A stretch of 64,000 nucleotides of DNA from Devosia sp. Root635 (lineage in GTDB: Bacteria; Pseudomonadota; Alphaproteobacteria; Rhizobiales; Devosiaceae): positions 1 through 64,000 of the forward strand of contig NZ_LMGZ01000024.1 of NCBI RefSeq assembly GCF_001427605.1, in the 5' to 3' direction. Positions 45,993 through 53,992 of this stretch are shown piece by piece (the stretch's first letter is position 1; the number at the start of each line of letters is the position of its first letter). Made by a program: the position numbers and the translations under genes. The notes under the pieces are model-generated. The model worked only from the letters and a program-made list of their open reading frames with translations, did not search any database and was not told where the DNA came from.

Positions 45993-48242
45993 CTATCGGG
46001 TGCTGGCGACGGTGATCAGCGGCGTGATGCGGCGGATGGTGACGCGACGGTTTTCGCGCTCGGCCGCATCGGTGCGGATCTTGAGGTAACGTTCGCCATA
46101 ACCCTGGGTGGCCAGGTTTTCCGGCGGCACGCCGTAGAAGTCGGTCAGGATGCGGGCCACGGTGGCGGCGCGCAGGTCCGACAGGCCGAGATTGGAGATT
46201 TCCGAACCCACGGCATCGGTGTGGCCCTCGATGAGGAAGGTCTCGCCGGGATTAGTCGCCAGCAGAGTCAGCATGGCGTTTGCCGTGGCCGAGAGTGCGC
46301 CGACCTGGTCGCGGCCGATGGTGGCCGCACCGGTGTCGAAGGTCAGCCCACCGACTTCAAGCCGGCGCACGCTATCGCGAATACGGGCGGAACGCTTGAC
46401 CTCGTCGATCGAATAGAGGCGCGCGACCTGCTCCACCGGCGGCTGGGCGAAGAAGTCCACCAGTTCGTCCTCGTCGGCGTTGCGGGCATCCAGCACATAT
46501 TGATCGACCGGGATGTCCAGGCGGAGCGGGGGCAGATCCTGGCCCGGATCGCGCCACTCGACCAACTCGTCATAGTAGCGGTCGTCGAAGTAGGCGAGCA
46601 CGTATTCCTGCCCGTCGGGCGTAAAGCGCGAGCGACGGAGGACATCGCCATTGCGGTTGCGCACGGTGACGATCTTGCTGCCATCGGGACGGGTGATGAC
46701 CTCGCGTACGCGGCCATTGCTCAGGTTCTCGTAGTAGATTTCGTCTTCCTGCGGATTGTAGAAGCGGTCCGTATCCTGGCCAATGGCGTTCACTACGAGC
46801 TGCGTGCCGACCTGCAGGATGACCTGGGTGATGAGGTCGCCCGTGCCAGTCGATGCCACAGGAGCCTGTTCCACCACCGTCACGTTGTTCTGCTGGCCGA
46901 TATTGGTCTGCGTGTTGTTGGTGACGTCACCGTTGATCGTCGTGTTGGTGCTGTTGTCGATATTGGTGATGTTGTTGACGTAGTTGTTGACCACCGTCTG
47001 GGTCACGGTCGTATTTTCAGTGGCCGTGACTTCGGTTCCTTCTTCCGCGGCAACGGAAGCGAGTGGCTCAGCGGCCAATTGCTGGATCGACTCGGATTGC
47101 GCCGCAGCGTCGTTTTCGGGAAGCGTTTCGACGGTCACGACTTCAGCCTCGACGGCTGGCGCCGCCGGTTCGCCGGCGGCAGGCTCGACAGCAGGGCTTT
47201 CCTTGCCCGAGTCGGTCAGCGGGGCGGCGTCGCCTTCAGCACCTTCAGGAACGGGTTCGGTCGGCGCGACCGCCGGATCGGTCGGTGCGACCGCAGGATC
47301 GACCGGAGCCTCCGTGGCCGGCTGGTCGCCCGCAGGCTGTTCAGCGGCCGGCGGCTCGATAGCGGGCTGTTCGGCAGGCACCGGCAGGTTGGGCACAGCC
47401 GGGAGTTCCAAGCCATATTGGGCCAGGCACGCATTGATGTCGGCGAAGCCGGCTTCGGTGCAGAGCGCGGCAATCTGGCCCTGGGCATCGGCCATCTGCG
47501 CCTGGGCCGCAGCGGCGTCACCGCCAGCCATCAGATCGGCAACGGCAGCGTTATAGAGGTCGATCTGGGCCTGTAGGTCGGCGGAAATGTCAACAGTCGC
47601 AGCCGGTGCGGCGGCGGGTTCTTCGACCGGCGCTTCTTCGACCGCCGGAGCGGGCTCTTCTGCCACAGGCGCAGGCTGTTCAGCCACAGGCGCAGGCTGT
47701 TCAGCCACCGGAGCGGGCTGTTCAGCCACCGGAGCGGGCTGTTCGGCCGGCTGCTCGGGAGCAGGGGCAGGCTCTGCCGCCGGAGCCGGTTCAGGCTCGG
47801 GCGCAGGAGCAGGAGCAGGAGCAGGAGCAGGCTCAGGCTCAGGCTCTGGCGCAGGCTCAGGGGCCGGGGCAGGCTCTGCCGCGACTTCCGGTTCGGGTAT
47901 GACTTCGGCGGGCGCAGCCTCTGGGGGCGCTGCCTCGACAACGGGTTCTTCGGCAGGTGCCGCTTCAGGCGCCGGGGCGGGTTCGGCCGCCGCCGCTGGC
48001 TCTGCGGCGGGCGCATTGATGGCAGCGATACATTCATCGATGCTGGCATAGCCAGCCACGATGCAGAGTTCGGTCAGGCTGGCCTGTGCGGCTTCGAGCG
48101 CGGCGGCGTCGCCGGACGCCTGGGCGGCTGCATAGGCCTGGTAGGCAGCGACGAGATCGCCGTCCTGTGCGCGCACGGTCAGCGGCAGCAAGGCCATGAG
48201 ACCGATGCTGGTGCCGGTCAGGAGCCAATTTCTAAGGCGCAT
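45993..48242 (-). CDS. OmpA-family protein with Pro/Ala/Glu-rich linker and duplicated Cys motif
   Basis: The 749-residue protein has a signal peptide (WLLTGTSIGLMALLPLTVRA). Two similar helical modules occur at residues about 27-75 and 224-275, each ending in L-C-x2-A-G-[YF]-A-x-I-x2-C (LCIVAGYASIDEC; LCTEAGFADINAC). Between them lies a long Ala/Pro/Glu linker with tandem EQPAPVA units, and after them a second linker and an Asn/Thr-rich beta region (NNYVNNITNIDNSTNTTING). The C-terminus is a peptidoglycan-binding OmpA domain (residues about 620-749, LIEGHTDAVGSEISNLGLSD). It likely bridges the outer membrane or periplasm to peptidoglycan. AAGGAAA precedes the ATG. Confidence 0.92.
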   Translation of the reverse strand: MRLRNWLLTGTSIGLMALLPLTVRAQDGDLVAAYQAYAAAQASGDAAALEAAQASLTELCIVAGYASIDECIAAINAPAAEPAAAAEPAPAPEAAPAEEPVVEAAPPEAAPAEVIPEPEVAAEPAPAPEPAPEPEPEPAPAPAPAPAPEPEPAPAAEPAPAPEQPAEQPAPVAEQPAPVAEQPAPVAEQPAPVAEEPAPAVEEAPVEEPAAAPAATVDISADLQAQIDLYNAAVADLMAGGDAAAAQAQMADAQGQIAALCTEAGFADINACLAQYGLELPAVPNLPVPAEQPAIEPPAAEQPAGDQPATEAPVDPAVAPTDPAVAPTEPVPEGAEGDAAPLTDSGKESPAVEPAAGEPAAPAVEAEVVTVETLPENDAAAQSESIQQLAAEPLASVAAEEGTEVTATENTTVTQTVVNNYVNNITNIDNSTNTTINGDVTNNTQTNIGQQNNVTVVEQAPVASTGTGDLITQVILQVGTQLVVNAIGQDTDRFYNPQEDEIYYENLSNGRVREVITRPDGSKIVTVRNRNGDVLRRSRFTPDGQEYVLAYFDDRYYDELVEWRDPGQDLPPLRLDIPVDQYVLDARNADEDELVDFFAQPPVEQVARLYSIDEVKRSARIRDSVRRLEVGGLTFDTGAATIGRDQVGALSATANAMLTLLATNPGETFLIEGHTDAVGSEISNLGLSDLRAATVARILTDFYGVPPENLATQGYGERYLKIRTDAAERENRRVTIRRITPLITVASTR
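47655..47860. repeat. Tandem repeats in the OmpA-like gene linker
   Basis: On the plus strand, four copies of about 21 bases (gcgggctgttcagccaccgg type) are followed by five copies of the hexamer ggagca/caggag. All units are multiples of three, so copy changes keep the frame. They encode EQPAPVA and AP/EP repeats. Confidence 0.75.
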
Positions 48243-48497
48243 TGTTCTTTTCCTTTATGTCGGTTGACACTTGAGCCAAGCATCGTGAGGCCAGTCTGAA
48301 CGCAAACTGAATGGATATTCGATCAGTTTGGGCGATGCTTTCTCCCCGCAAAGCCCCGAACGCCTGGGGTCAGCGATGGTTCCCGCCGCGAGCCGACGGA
48401 GCGTGACCAATCGAACGTGGCGCCAATGCGGCAGAATGGACGGATGGGGCAGCGATGCGCTTGGCCGGGAGGCCGGGAACATGGTAGGCCGGAGGCC

Positions 48498-48920
48498 ATG
48501 CAGCAGGCGGTCGACACGCTTACCATTCCGACGCAGGGACAGGGCCTCTATGAGTTCACCCGTGCCGCGCGGCAGTTCGTGACCACGGCCGATATCGAGA
48601 CCGGGCTGTTGACGGCCTATGTGCGCCATACATCCTGCTCGCTGCTGATCCAGGAAAACGCCGACGCCGACGTCAGGACCGACCTCGATGGCTTCTTCGC
48701 GCGACTGGTGCCGGAAGGCATGGATTGGCTGGTCCACACCACCGAGGGGCCGGACGACATGCCGGCCCATATCAAGGCGGCGCTGACGCAGACGTCCATC
48801 GGCATTCCAGTGGTCGAGGGCGAGCCGGTCTTCGGCACCTGGCAGGGTATTTATCTGTTCGAGCATCGCCGTCGACCGCACCGGCGCGACGTGGTGCTGT
48901 ATCTGATTGGAGAACGTTGA
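48498..48920 (+). CDS. YjbQ/UPF0047 family protein (secondary thiamine-phosphate synthase type)
   Basis: The 140-residue protein matches UPF0047: LYEFTRAARQFVTTADIETG, then VRHTSCSLLIQENADADVRT, LVHTTEGPDDMPAHIKAALT and FGTWQGIYLFEHRRRPHRRD. The conserved histidines (HTSCS, HIK, EHR) line the active site of the family, and E. coli YjbQ has a weak thiamine-phosphate synthase activity. The start at 48498 has GGAGG only two bases upstream, which is close. It is coupled to the TauE-like gene by TGATG. Confidence 0.9.
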   Translation: MQQAVDTLTIPTQGQGLYEFTRAARQFVTTADIETGLLTAYVRHTSCSLLIQENADADVRTDLDGFFARLVPEGMDWLVHTTEGPDDMPAHIKAALTQTSIGIPVVEGEPVFGTWQGIYLFEHRRRPHRRDVVLYLIGER

Positions 48921-49750
48921 TGGATTGGGCGACGCTGGCGGGCTATTGGCCGTTCGTGCTGGGGCTGATGGTGACGGGCGTGGTTTCGGGCGTGGCCGCC
49001 GGTCTGCTCGGCATTGGCGGCGGCGCCATCATCGTGCCGGCGCTCAGCAATGCGCTGCTGCTGCTCGGCTATGATGCCGACGTGGTGCAGCATGTGGCGG
49101 TGGGAACCTCGCTGGCCATCATCATTCCCACCGGGATCATGAGCGCGCGGGCGCATTACAAGCGGGGAGCGCTGGATCTCAAGGTATTGCGGCTATGGAC
49201 GCCGTTCATCGTGGCCGGCACCTTCATCGGCGGGCTGATGGCGGGGCTGTTTTCCGGCGACGTGCTGCGCATCGTCTTTGCGGTGATGGCCTTCGTGATC
49301 GCGGCCAACATCATCTTCGCGTTCCAGACCCGACTGATGGGGCATCTCAAGGGCTCGGCTCCGACGCATCGGGCTTCTGCCTTCGTGGTGGGCTATATCT
49401 CATCGCTGATGGGAATTGGCGGCGGATCGCTGACCGTACCGACGCTGGTGGCGTTCGGGGCGACGATGCACGCGGCCGTGGGCACCTCGGCGGCCATCGG
49501 CGTGGCGATCGCGGTATCGGGAACGCTGGGCTTCATCATTTCGGGCTGGAGCGCAGCGGGCCTGCCGCCGCTCAGCCTGGGCTATATCAACCTGGTGGCA
49601 CTGGTGCTGGTGGCCGTGCTGGCCGCGGTGTTCGCCCCGGTCGGCGCGGCATTGGCGCACCGGCTGGACCAGAAGACGCTGAAATATGTGTTCGCGGCTT
49701 TCCTGGTGGTGGTGGGGCTCAACATGCTGTGGAAGGTGCTGGCGGGGTGA
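48920..49750 (+). CDS. TauE/SafE family sulfite exporter (anion permease)
   Basis: The 276-residue protein has eight membrane segments and the two internal GxGGG motifs of the TauE/SafE family: AAGLLGIGGGAIIVPALSNA near residue 30 and LMGIGGGSLTVPTLVAFGAT near residue 165. The family moves organosulfur or sulfite anions, but individual substrates vary. Its ATG overlaps the yjbQ stop by one base (TGATG). It ends before a long inverted repeat. Confidence 0.92.
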   Translation: MDWATLAGYWPFVLGLMVTGVVSGVAAGLLGIGGGAIIVPALSNALLLLGYDADVVQHVAVGTSLAIIIPTGIMSARAHYKRGALDLKVLRLWTPFIVAGTFIGGLMAGLFSGDVLRIVFAVMAFVIAANIIFAFQTRLMGHLKGSAPTHRASAFVVGYISSLMGIGGGSLTVPTLVAFGATMHAAVGTSAAIGVAIAVSGTLGFIISGWSAAGLPPLSLGYINLVALVLVAVLAAVFAPVGAALAHRLDQKTLKYVFAAFLVVVGLNMLWKVLAG

Positions 49751-49760
49751 TCGTGCCACG

Positions 49761-49876
49761 CCCTCGTGGTTCGAGGCTCGCAAAGCTCGCACCTCACCAT
49801 GAGGGCTACTGGAACATTGCACCAAGAGTAGCCTTCATGGTGAGGTGCGCTTCTTCAGCGCCTCGAACCACCGGGG
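49761..49876. repeat. 50-bp imperfect inverted repeat
   Basis: The left arm 49761-49810 (ccctcgtggttcgaggctcg...gagggctact) and the right arm 49827-49876 (agtagccttcatggtgaggt...) are inverted copies with a 16-base loop and only a few mismatches. The outer edges read tggttcgagg/cctcgaacca. It fills the gap between tauE-like and the SIMPL terminator. It is a palindromic intergenic element of a type common in rhizobia. Confidence 0.75.
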
Positions 49877-49883
49877 CAAAAAC

Positions 49884-49909
49884 AAAGCCCCCGCTTACGC
49901 GAGGGCTTT
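49884..49909 (-). terminator. Rho-independent terminator of the SIMPL gene
   Basis: The arms aaagccc and gggcttt, with an inner cgc/gcg, form a stem followed on the minus strand by TTTTTG after a G (gggctttgtttttg). It lies 88 bases past the SIMPL gene stop at 49998. Confidence 0.65.
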
Positions 49910-49997
49910 GCCGGATCAGGTTGGTGGGGACGGGTGACTACGGTATTTCCGATCGTCCCCACCGCCCAAGCCCCCTCGAAAGGGGTATGGGAATTGA

Positions 49998-50717
49998 TTA
50001 CTTGGCGTCGGTCTCCAGTTCCCACTGGACGTTGACGTTGATGGCAAAGGCCAACTCGCCCGCCTCTACCGGCACCGGAGCGCTGGCTGCCATGTCTGCC
50101 CTGGCGTACATGGGGTAGGGCTGGGGATTGTTGAAGCCCTGCGTTTCGGAAATCGACACGATTTCGTCGAGCGAGCCGCCGGCGGCGGTGGCGTAGAGCT
50201 CAGCCTTGGCGCGGGCGTCGGCAAAGGCGGCCTTGCGGGCCTCGTTGTAAAGCTCGGACGGGTCGGCCACCGAGAAGCTGACGCCATTGACGGTGTTGGC
50301 GCCTACCGTCACCGATTTGTCGAGGATGACGCCCAGCTTATCGAGCTGGCGGACGGTGACGGTCACCGTATTGCTGACCTGGTATCCGTTGATCCTGGGC
50401 GGCAGCGAATAGCCGTTGGCGTCGCGCTCGTCGGTATAGACATAGTTCGGGTTTACCGAGAAGCCGGAGGTCTGGATGTCGCGGGCCTCGATGCCGTCGG
50501 CCTTCAGCTCAGCGATCAGTTCGGCCATGGCGGTCGTATTGGCGTCGAGCGCTTCGCGGGCCGTGGCGCCCTGCGTGGTGACGCCGGAATTGATCTGCGC
50601 CATATCGGGCGCCGCCATGACTTCGCCGTGCCCCTCGATGGTGACGGTGCCGGCATAGGCGGGCAGCGTGAGACCGGCGATCAGGACGAAGGGAACGAGG
50701 GCAGCAAGGTGACGCAT
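49998..50717 (-). CDS. SIMPL domain-containing periplasmic protein
   Basis: The 239-residue protein has a signal peptide (LAALVPFVLIAGLTLPAYAG) and a single DUF541/SIMPL domain: VTIEGHGEVMAAPDMAQINS, VTTQGATAREALDANTTAMA, and GVSFSVADPSELYNEARKAA. Members are periplasmic or outer membrane proteins (YggE/BP26-like), linked to oxidative stress resistance, with unknown activity. The start at 50717 has TGGAGTG upstream. Confidence 0.92.
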   Translation of the reverse strand: MRHLAALVPFVLIAGLTLPAYAGTVTIEGHGEVMAAPDMAQINSGVTTQGATAREALDANTTAMAELIAELKADGIEARDIQTSGFSVNPNYVYTDERDANGYSLPPRINGYQVSNTVTVTVRQLDKLGVILDKSVTVGANTVNGVSFSVADPSELYNEARKAAFADARAKAELYATAAGGSLDEIVSISETQGFNNPQPYPMYARADMAASAPVPVEAGELAFAINVNVQWELETDAK

Positions 50718-50899
50718 GGGACACTCCATAAGGTATCGAGGGGACTACTCCCCATCCATTGCGTCAGTATTGCGGCGTAGCTGAACCGGAGTTGAACGGA
50801 GCTGTGGACATCGGTTCATCGACAAAAGTATGATTTTCTGCGGTTGCACGCCGGGGCCGCGGTGGGGTACTGACTGCACTAATATTTCAGGGGCACCAC

Positions 50900-52051
50900 A
50901 TGGGCGACAAGCACTATCCCGACGGCACTTTGCTGGGGCGCGCCCGGGTTCCGGGACAGGCTCATCCTCGTATCGTTACGGTGCGTAACGATGAGATTGT
51001 CGATATCACTGCCAAGGGCTTCGCCACGGTGCGTGATATCGCCGAGAGCGGGCGCGCGGCTGAACATGTGCGGAATGCCCCCGGACCATCGCTGGGCAGC
51101 GCCGATGCAATCCTGGCCAACTCCGTGGCCGGGGCGGGCAATGCCGATCTGCCGAGCCTGCTTTCTCCGATCGATCTGCAGGCCATAAAGGCTTCGGGCG
51201 TGACTTTCGTCGTTTCGCTGCTGGAAAGAGTAATCGAAGAACAGGCCCGCGGGGATAAGTTTCGCGCCGATTCGCTGCGCGGGGAAATTCTCGAGCTGAT
51301 CGGGACTGATTTGAGTGCGCTGGTGCCGGGGTCGGAAACGGCCATGAAGGTCAAGGCGGCGCTGATCGCCAAGGGCGTGTGGAGCCAGTATCTGGAAGTG
51401 GGCATCGGGCCCGATGCCGAAATTTTCACCAAGGGCCAGCCGATGAGTTCGGTGGGCTATGGCGCCGAAGTGGGGCTGCATCCGGTGTCGAGCTGGAACA
51501 ATCCCGAGCCAGAAGTGGCGCTGCTGGTGACCAGCAAGGGCGACATCATCGGTGCGACGCTGGGCAATGACGTGAACCTGCGCGACGTGGAAGGCCGCTC
51601 GGCGCTGCTGCTGGGCAAGGCCAAGGACAATAACGCCTCGGCCTCGCTGGGGCCGTTCATCCGCCTGTTCGATGGCGATTTCTCGCTGGATAGCGTCAAG
51701 CAGTCGGAACTGGCGCTGCTGGTCGAGGGCCAAGACGGCTTCATGCTGGAAGGCCATTCCTCGATGAGCCAAATCTCGCGCACGCCGGAATCGCTGGTGG
51801 CGGCGACGATCGGCGGGCATCACCAATATCCCGATGGGCTGGTGCTGTATCTGGGCACCATGTTCGCGCCGGTGAAGGACCGCGACGGCGAAGGCAAGGG
51901 CTTTACCCACAAGCTCGGCGATGTGGTCTCGATATCGACATCCGAACTTGGCACCCTGTCCAACAGGGTAAATCTCTCCACCAAATGTCCGCCCTGGACC
52001 TATGGCGCCAGCCACCTGCTGCGCGACCTGGCCAGGGCCGCTCTTTTATAG
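50900..52051 (+). CDS. FAH-superfamily 2-keto-3-deoxy-sugar-acid dehydratase (XylX/AraX-like)
   Basis: The 383-residue protein belongs to the fumarylacetoacetate hydrolase superfamily: LLSPIDLQAIKASGVTFVVS, GIGPDAEIFTKGQPMSSVGY, WNNPEPEVALLVTSKG (metal-binding acidic residues) and LGNDVNLRDVEGRSALLLGK. Its length and neighbour fit the 2-keto-3-deoxypentonate dehydratase of Weimberg-type pathways rather than fumarylacetoacetase: the next gene, 23 bases on, encodes a ketoglutarate semialdehyde dehydrogenase, the following step. The exact sugar acid (xylonate, arabinonate) is inferred. AGGGGCA precedes the ATG. Confidence 0.85.
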   Translation: MGDKHYPDGTLLGRARVPGQAHPRIVTVRNDEIVDITAKGFATVRDIAESGRAAEHVRNAPGPSLGSADAILANSVAGAGNADLPSLLSPIDLQAIKASGVTFVVSLLERVIEEQARGDKFRADSLRGEILELIGTDLSALVPGSETAMKVKAALIAKGVWSQYLEVGIGPDAEIFTKGQPMSSVGYGAEVGLHPVSSWNNPEPEVALLVTSKGDIIGATLGNDVNLRDVEGRSALLLGKAKDNNASASLGPFIRLFDGDFSLDSVKQSELALLVEGQDGFMLEGHSSMSQISRTPESLVAATIGGHHQYPDGLVLYLGTMFAPVKDRDGEGKGFTHKLGDVVSISTSELGTLSNRVNLSTKCPPWTYGASHLLRDLARAALL

Positions 52052-52074
52052 ACCCATCCGAAAGGCATTCCAAA

Positions 52075-53514
52075 ATGGCTGAACTGCACAAGAACCTCAT
52101 CAACGGGGAATGGGTGGGCTCGGACGGCGTGGAGAATATCAACCCGTCCAACACATCAGAAGTGGTGGGCGTCTATGCCCGCGCCACGGCAGAGGAAACC
52201 AAGCAGGCCATTGCGGCAGCCAAGGCGGCATTCCCGGCCTGGTCGCGCTCGGGCATCCTGGAGCGCCATGCCATTCTCTCCAAGACCAGCCAGGAAATCC
52301 TGGCGCGCAAGGCTGAACTGGGCGAGCTGCTGAGCCGCGAAGAGGGCAAGACGCTGCCCGAGGGCATTGGCGAAGTGACGCGCGCGGCACAAATCTTCGA
52401 CTTCTTCGCCGGCGAAGTGTTGCGGCTGGCGGGTGAAGTGCTGCCGAGCGTGCGGCCGGGCGTGGGCGTTGAAATCACCCGCGAGCCGATCGGGGTGATC
52501 GGCATCATCACGCCGTGGAATTTCCCCATCGCCATCCCGACCTGGAAGATCGCGCCGGCTCTGGCCTATGGCAATACGGTGGTGATCAAGCCGGCCGACC
52601 TGGTGCCGGGCTCGACCTGGGCCATCGTCGATATCCTGGTGCGGGCCGGCCTGCCCAAGGGCGTGCTGAACCTGGTGATGGGCCGCGGTTCGGTGGTCGG
52701 CCAGACCATGCTGGAGAGCAAGGACGTCAACGCCATCAGCTTCACCGGCTCGGTGGGCACGGGCAAGAAGGTGGCGGCGGCTTCGATCGAGGTGGGCCGC
52801 AAGTTCCAGCTCGAAATGGGCGGCAAGAACCCAACCGTGGTGCTCGACGATGCCGACCTCAAGGTGGCGGTGGAAAGCGTGGCGCAGTCCGCTTTCTTCT
52901 CGACCGGGCAGCGCTGCACGGCTTCGTCGCGTGTCATCGTGACCGAGGGCATCCACGACAAGTTCGTCGAGGCTTTGGCCGAGCGGACCCGCAACCTGCG
53001 CGTGGGCGATGCACTGGCCAAGGACACCGAGATCGGGCCGGTGGTGGACCCCAGCCAGCTCAAGCAGGACACCGACTATATCGCCATCGGCAAGGCGGAA
53101 GGCGCCAAGCTGGCGGCGGGTGGCGAGCTGGTGAAGGCCGGTACGGAGGGCTATTTCCTGCAGCCGACGCTGTTTACCGAGGCGACCAATTCGATGCGGA
53201 TCAGCCGCGAGGAAATCTTCGGGCCGGTGGCATCGGTCATCCGAGTCAAGGATTATGACGAGGCGCTGGCGACGGCGAACGACACCGAATTCGGCCTGTC
53301 GGCCGGCATTGTCACCACCTCGCTGAAATATGCGACGCATTTCAAGCGCAATGCCGAAGCCGGCATGGTGATGGTCAATGTGCCGACGGCGGGGGTGGAT
53401 TTCCACGTGCCCTTCGGGGGCCGCAAGGGCTCGAGCTACGGCCCGCGCGAGCAGGGCAAGTATGCGGCCGAGTTCTTTACCGTGGTGAAGACGGCTTATA
53501 CGGCAGCGGGCTGA
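52075..53514 (+). CDS. Aldehyde dehydrogenase, probable 2,5-dioxovalerate (ketoglutarate semialdehyde) dehydrogenase
   Basis: The 479-residue protein is a full ALDH: VIGIITPWNFPIAIPTWKIA and SFTGSVGTGKKVAAAS (NAD(P) binding), E247 in LEMGGKNPTVV and the catalytic C281 in STGQRCTASS. The N-terminus LINGEWVGSDGVENINPSNT fits the KGSADH subgroup. It would oxidise 2-oxoglutarate semialdehyde to 2-oxoglutarate, just after the dehydratase encoded upstream. The start at 52075 is set by the family. No sugar-acid transporter or dehydratase is next to it. Confidence 0.88.
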   Translation: MAELHKNLINGEWVGSDGVENINPSNTSEVVGVYARATAEETKQAIAAAKAAFPAWSRSGILERHAILSKTSQEILARKAELGELLSREEGKTLPEGIGEVTRAAQIFDFFAGEVLRLAGEVLPSVRPGVGVEITREPIGVIGIITPWNFPIAIPTWKIAPALAYGNTVVIKPADLVPGSTWAIVDILVRAGLPKGVLNLVMGRGSVVGQTMLESKDVNAISFTGSVGTGKKVAAASIEVGRKFQLEMGGKNPTVVLDDADLKVAVESVAQSAFFSTGQRCTASSRVIVTEGIHDKFVEALAERTRNLRVGDALAKDTEIGPVVDPSQLKQDTDYIAIGKAEGAKLAAGGELVKAGTEGYFLQPTLFTEATNSMRISREEIFGPVASVIRVKDYDEALATANDTEFGLSAGIVTTSLKYATHFKRNAEAGMVMVNVPTAGVDFHVPFGGRKGSSYGPREQGKYAAEFFTVVKTAYTAAG

Positions 53515-53992
53515 GGGAGTGGGGGAAGGGGGCATCATCGGTGGTCCCGATACCCCCTCCCGGCTCTGCTACGGCCCTTGGGCCTGGCAACGCTGTGCTC
53601 CCCTCAAGGGGAGTGTTTACATTGGACGCATTTATCACTCGGCGTCATTCCCGCGCAGGCGGGAATCCACTCTGTGGAGAGCACGGCAAGAATGGATTCC
53701 CACCTGCGGGGGAATGACGCTGCGGAACTGAAGTGCCCGAGGTGAATACCCCGTTTGGCGGGGATAAGTTTTTTCGGTGGGCCGAAAACGAACCGCATTC
53801 ACCGCGAATTGGTTAGCGGACTGTTAACATCGAGCGCAGCAAGTGGTGAAAGCCGCGGGCTGTTGTTTGGCGTCTGACGCGCCTGCTGACGGCTGGCGCA
53901 TCGGACAATTCTCCCCCATTGTGGTTCGGTCGATGCCGCGCTAGCCAAAGCACGCGTGGCCAGTCCGGACGTTGGAGGCAAGAGAAGGCGTT
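53515..53992. other. Gene-free region with repeats and a CtrA-like box
   Basis: No gene is seen. It holds a CTCCCC-type segment (ctcccctcaaggggag at 53599-53614), an imperfect inverted repeat of the GTCATTCCCGCGCAGGCGGG type at 53641-53724 (separate entry), and the near CtrA box at 53813-53827 (ttagcggactgttaa, TTAG-N7-TTAA). From 53830 to 53992 it probably holds the promoter of the MFS exporter gene. Confidence 0.5.
53641..53724. repeat. Inverted repeat, GTCATTCCCGCGCAGGCGGGAATCC type
   Basis: The left arm ggcgtcattcccgcgcaggc with ...gggaatccactctg and the right arm agaatggattcccacctgcg with ...ggggaatgacgctg are inverted copies around about 16 bases. Each arm is itself palindromic (cccgc/gcggg). 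The pattern is a widespread proteobacterial intergenic palindrome. It is present once here. Confidence 0.7.
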
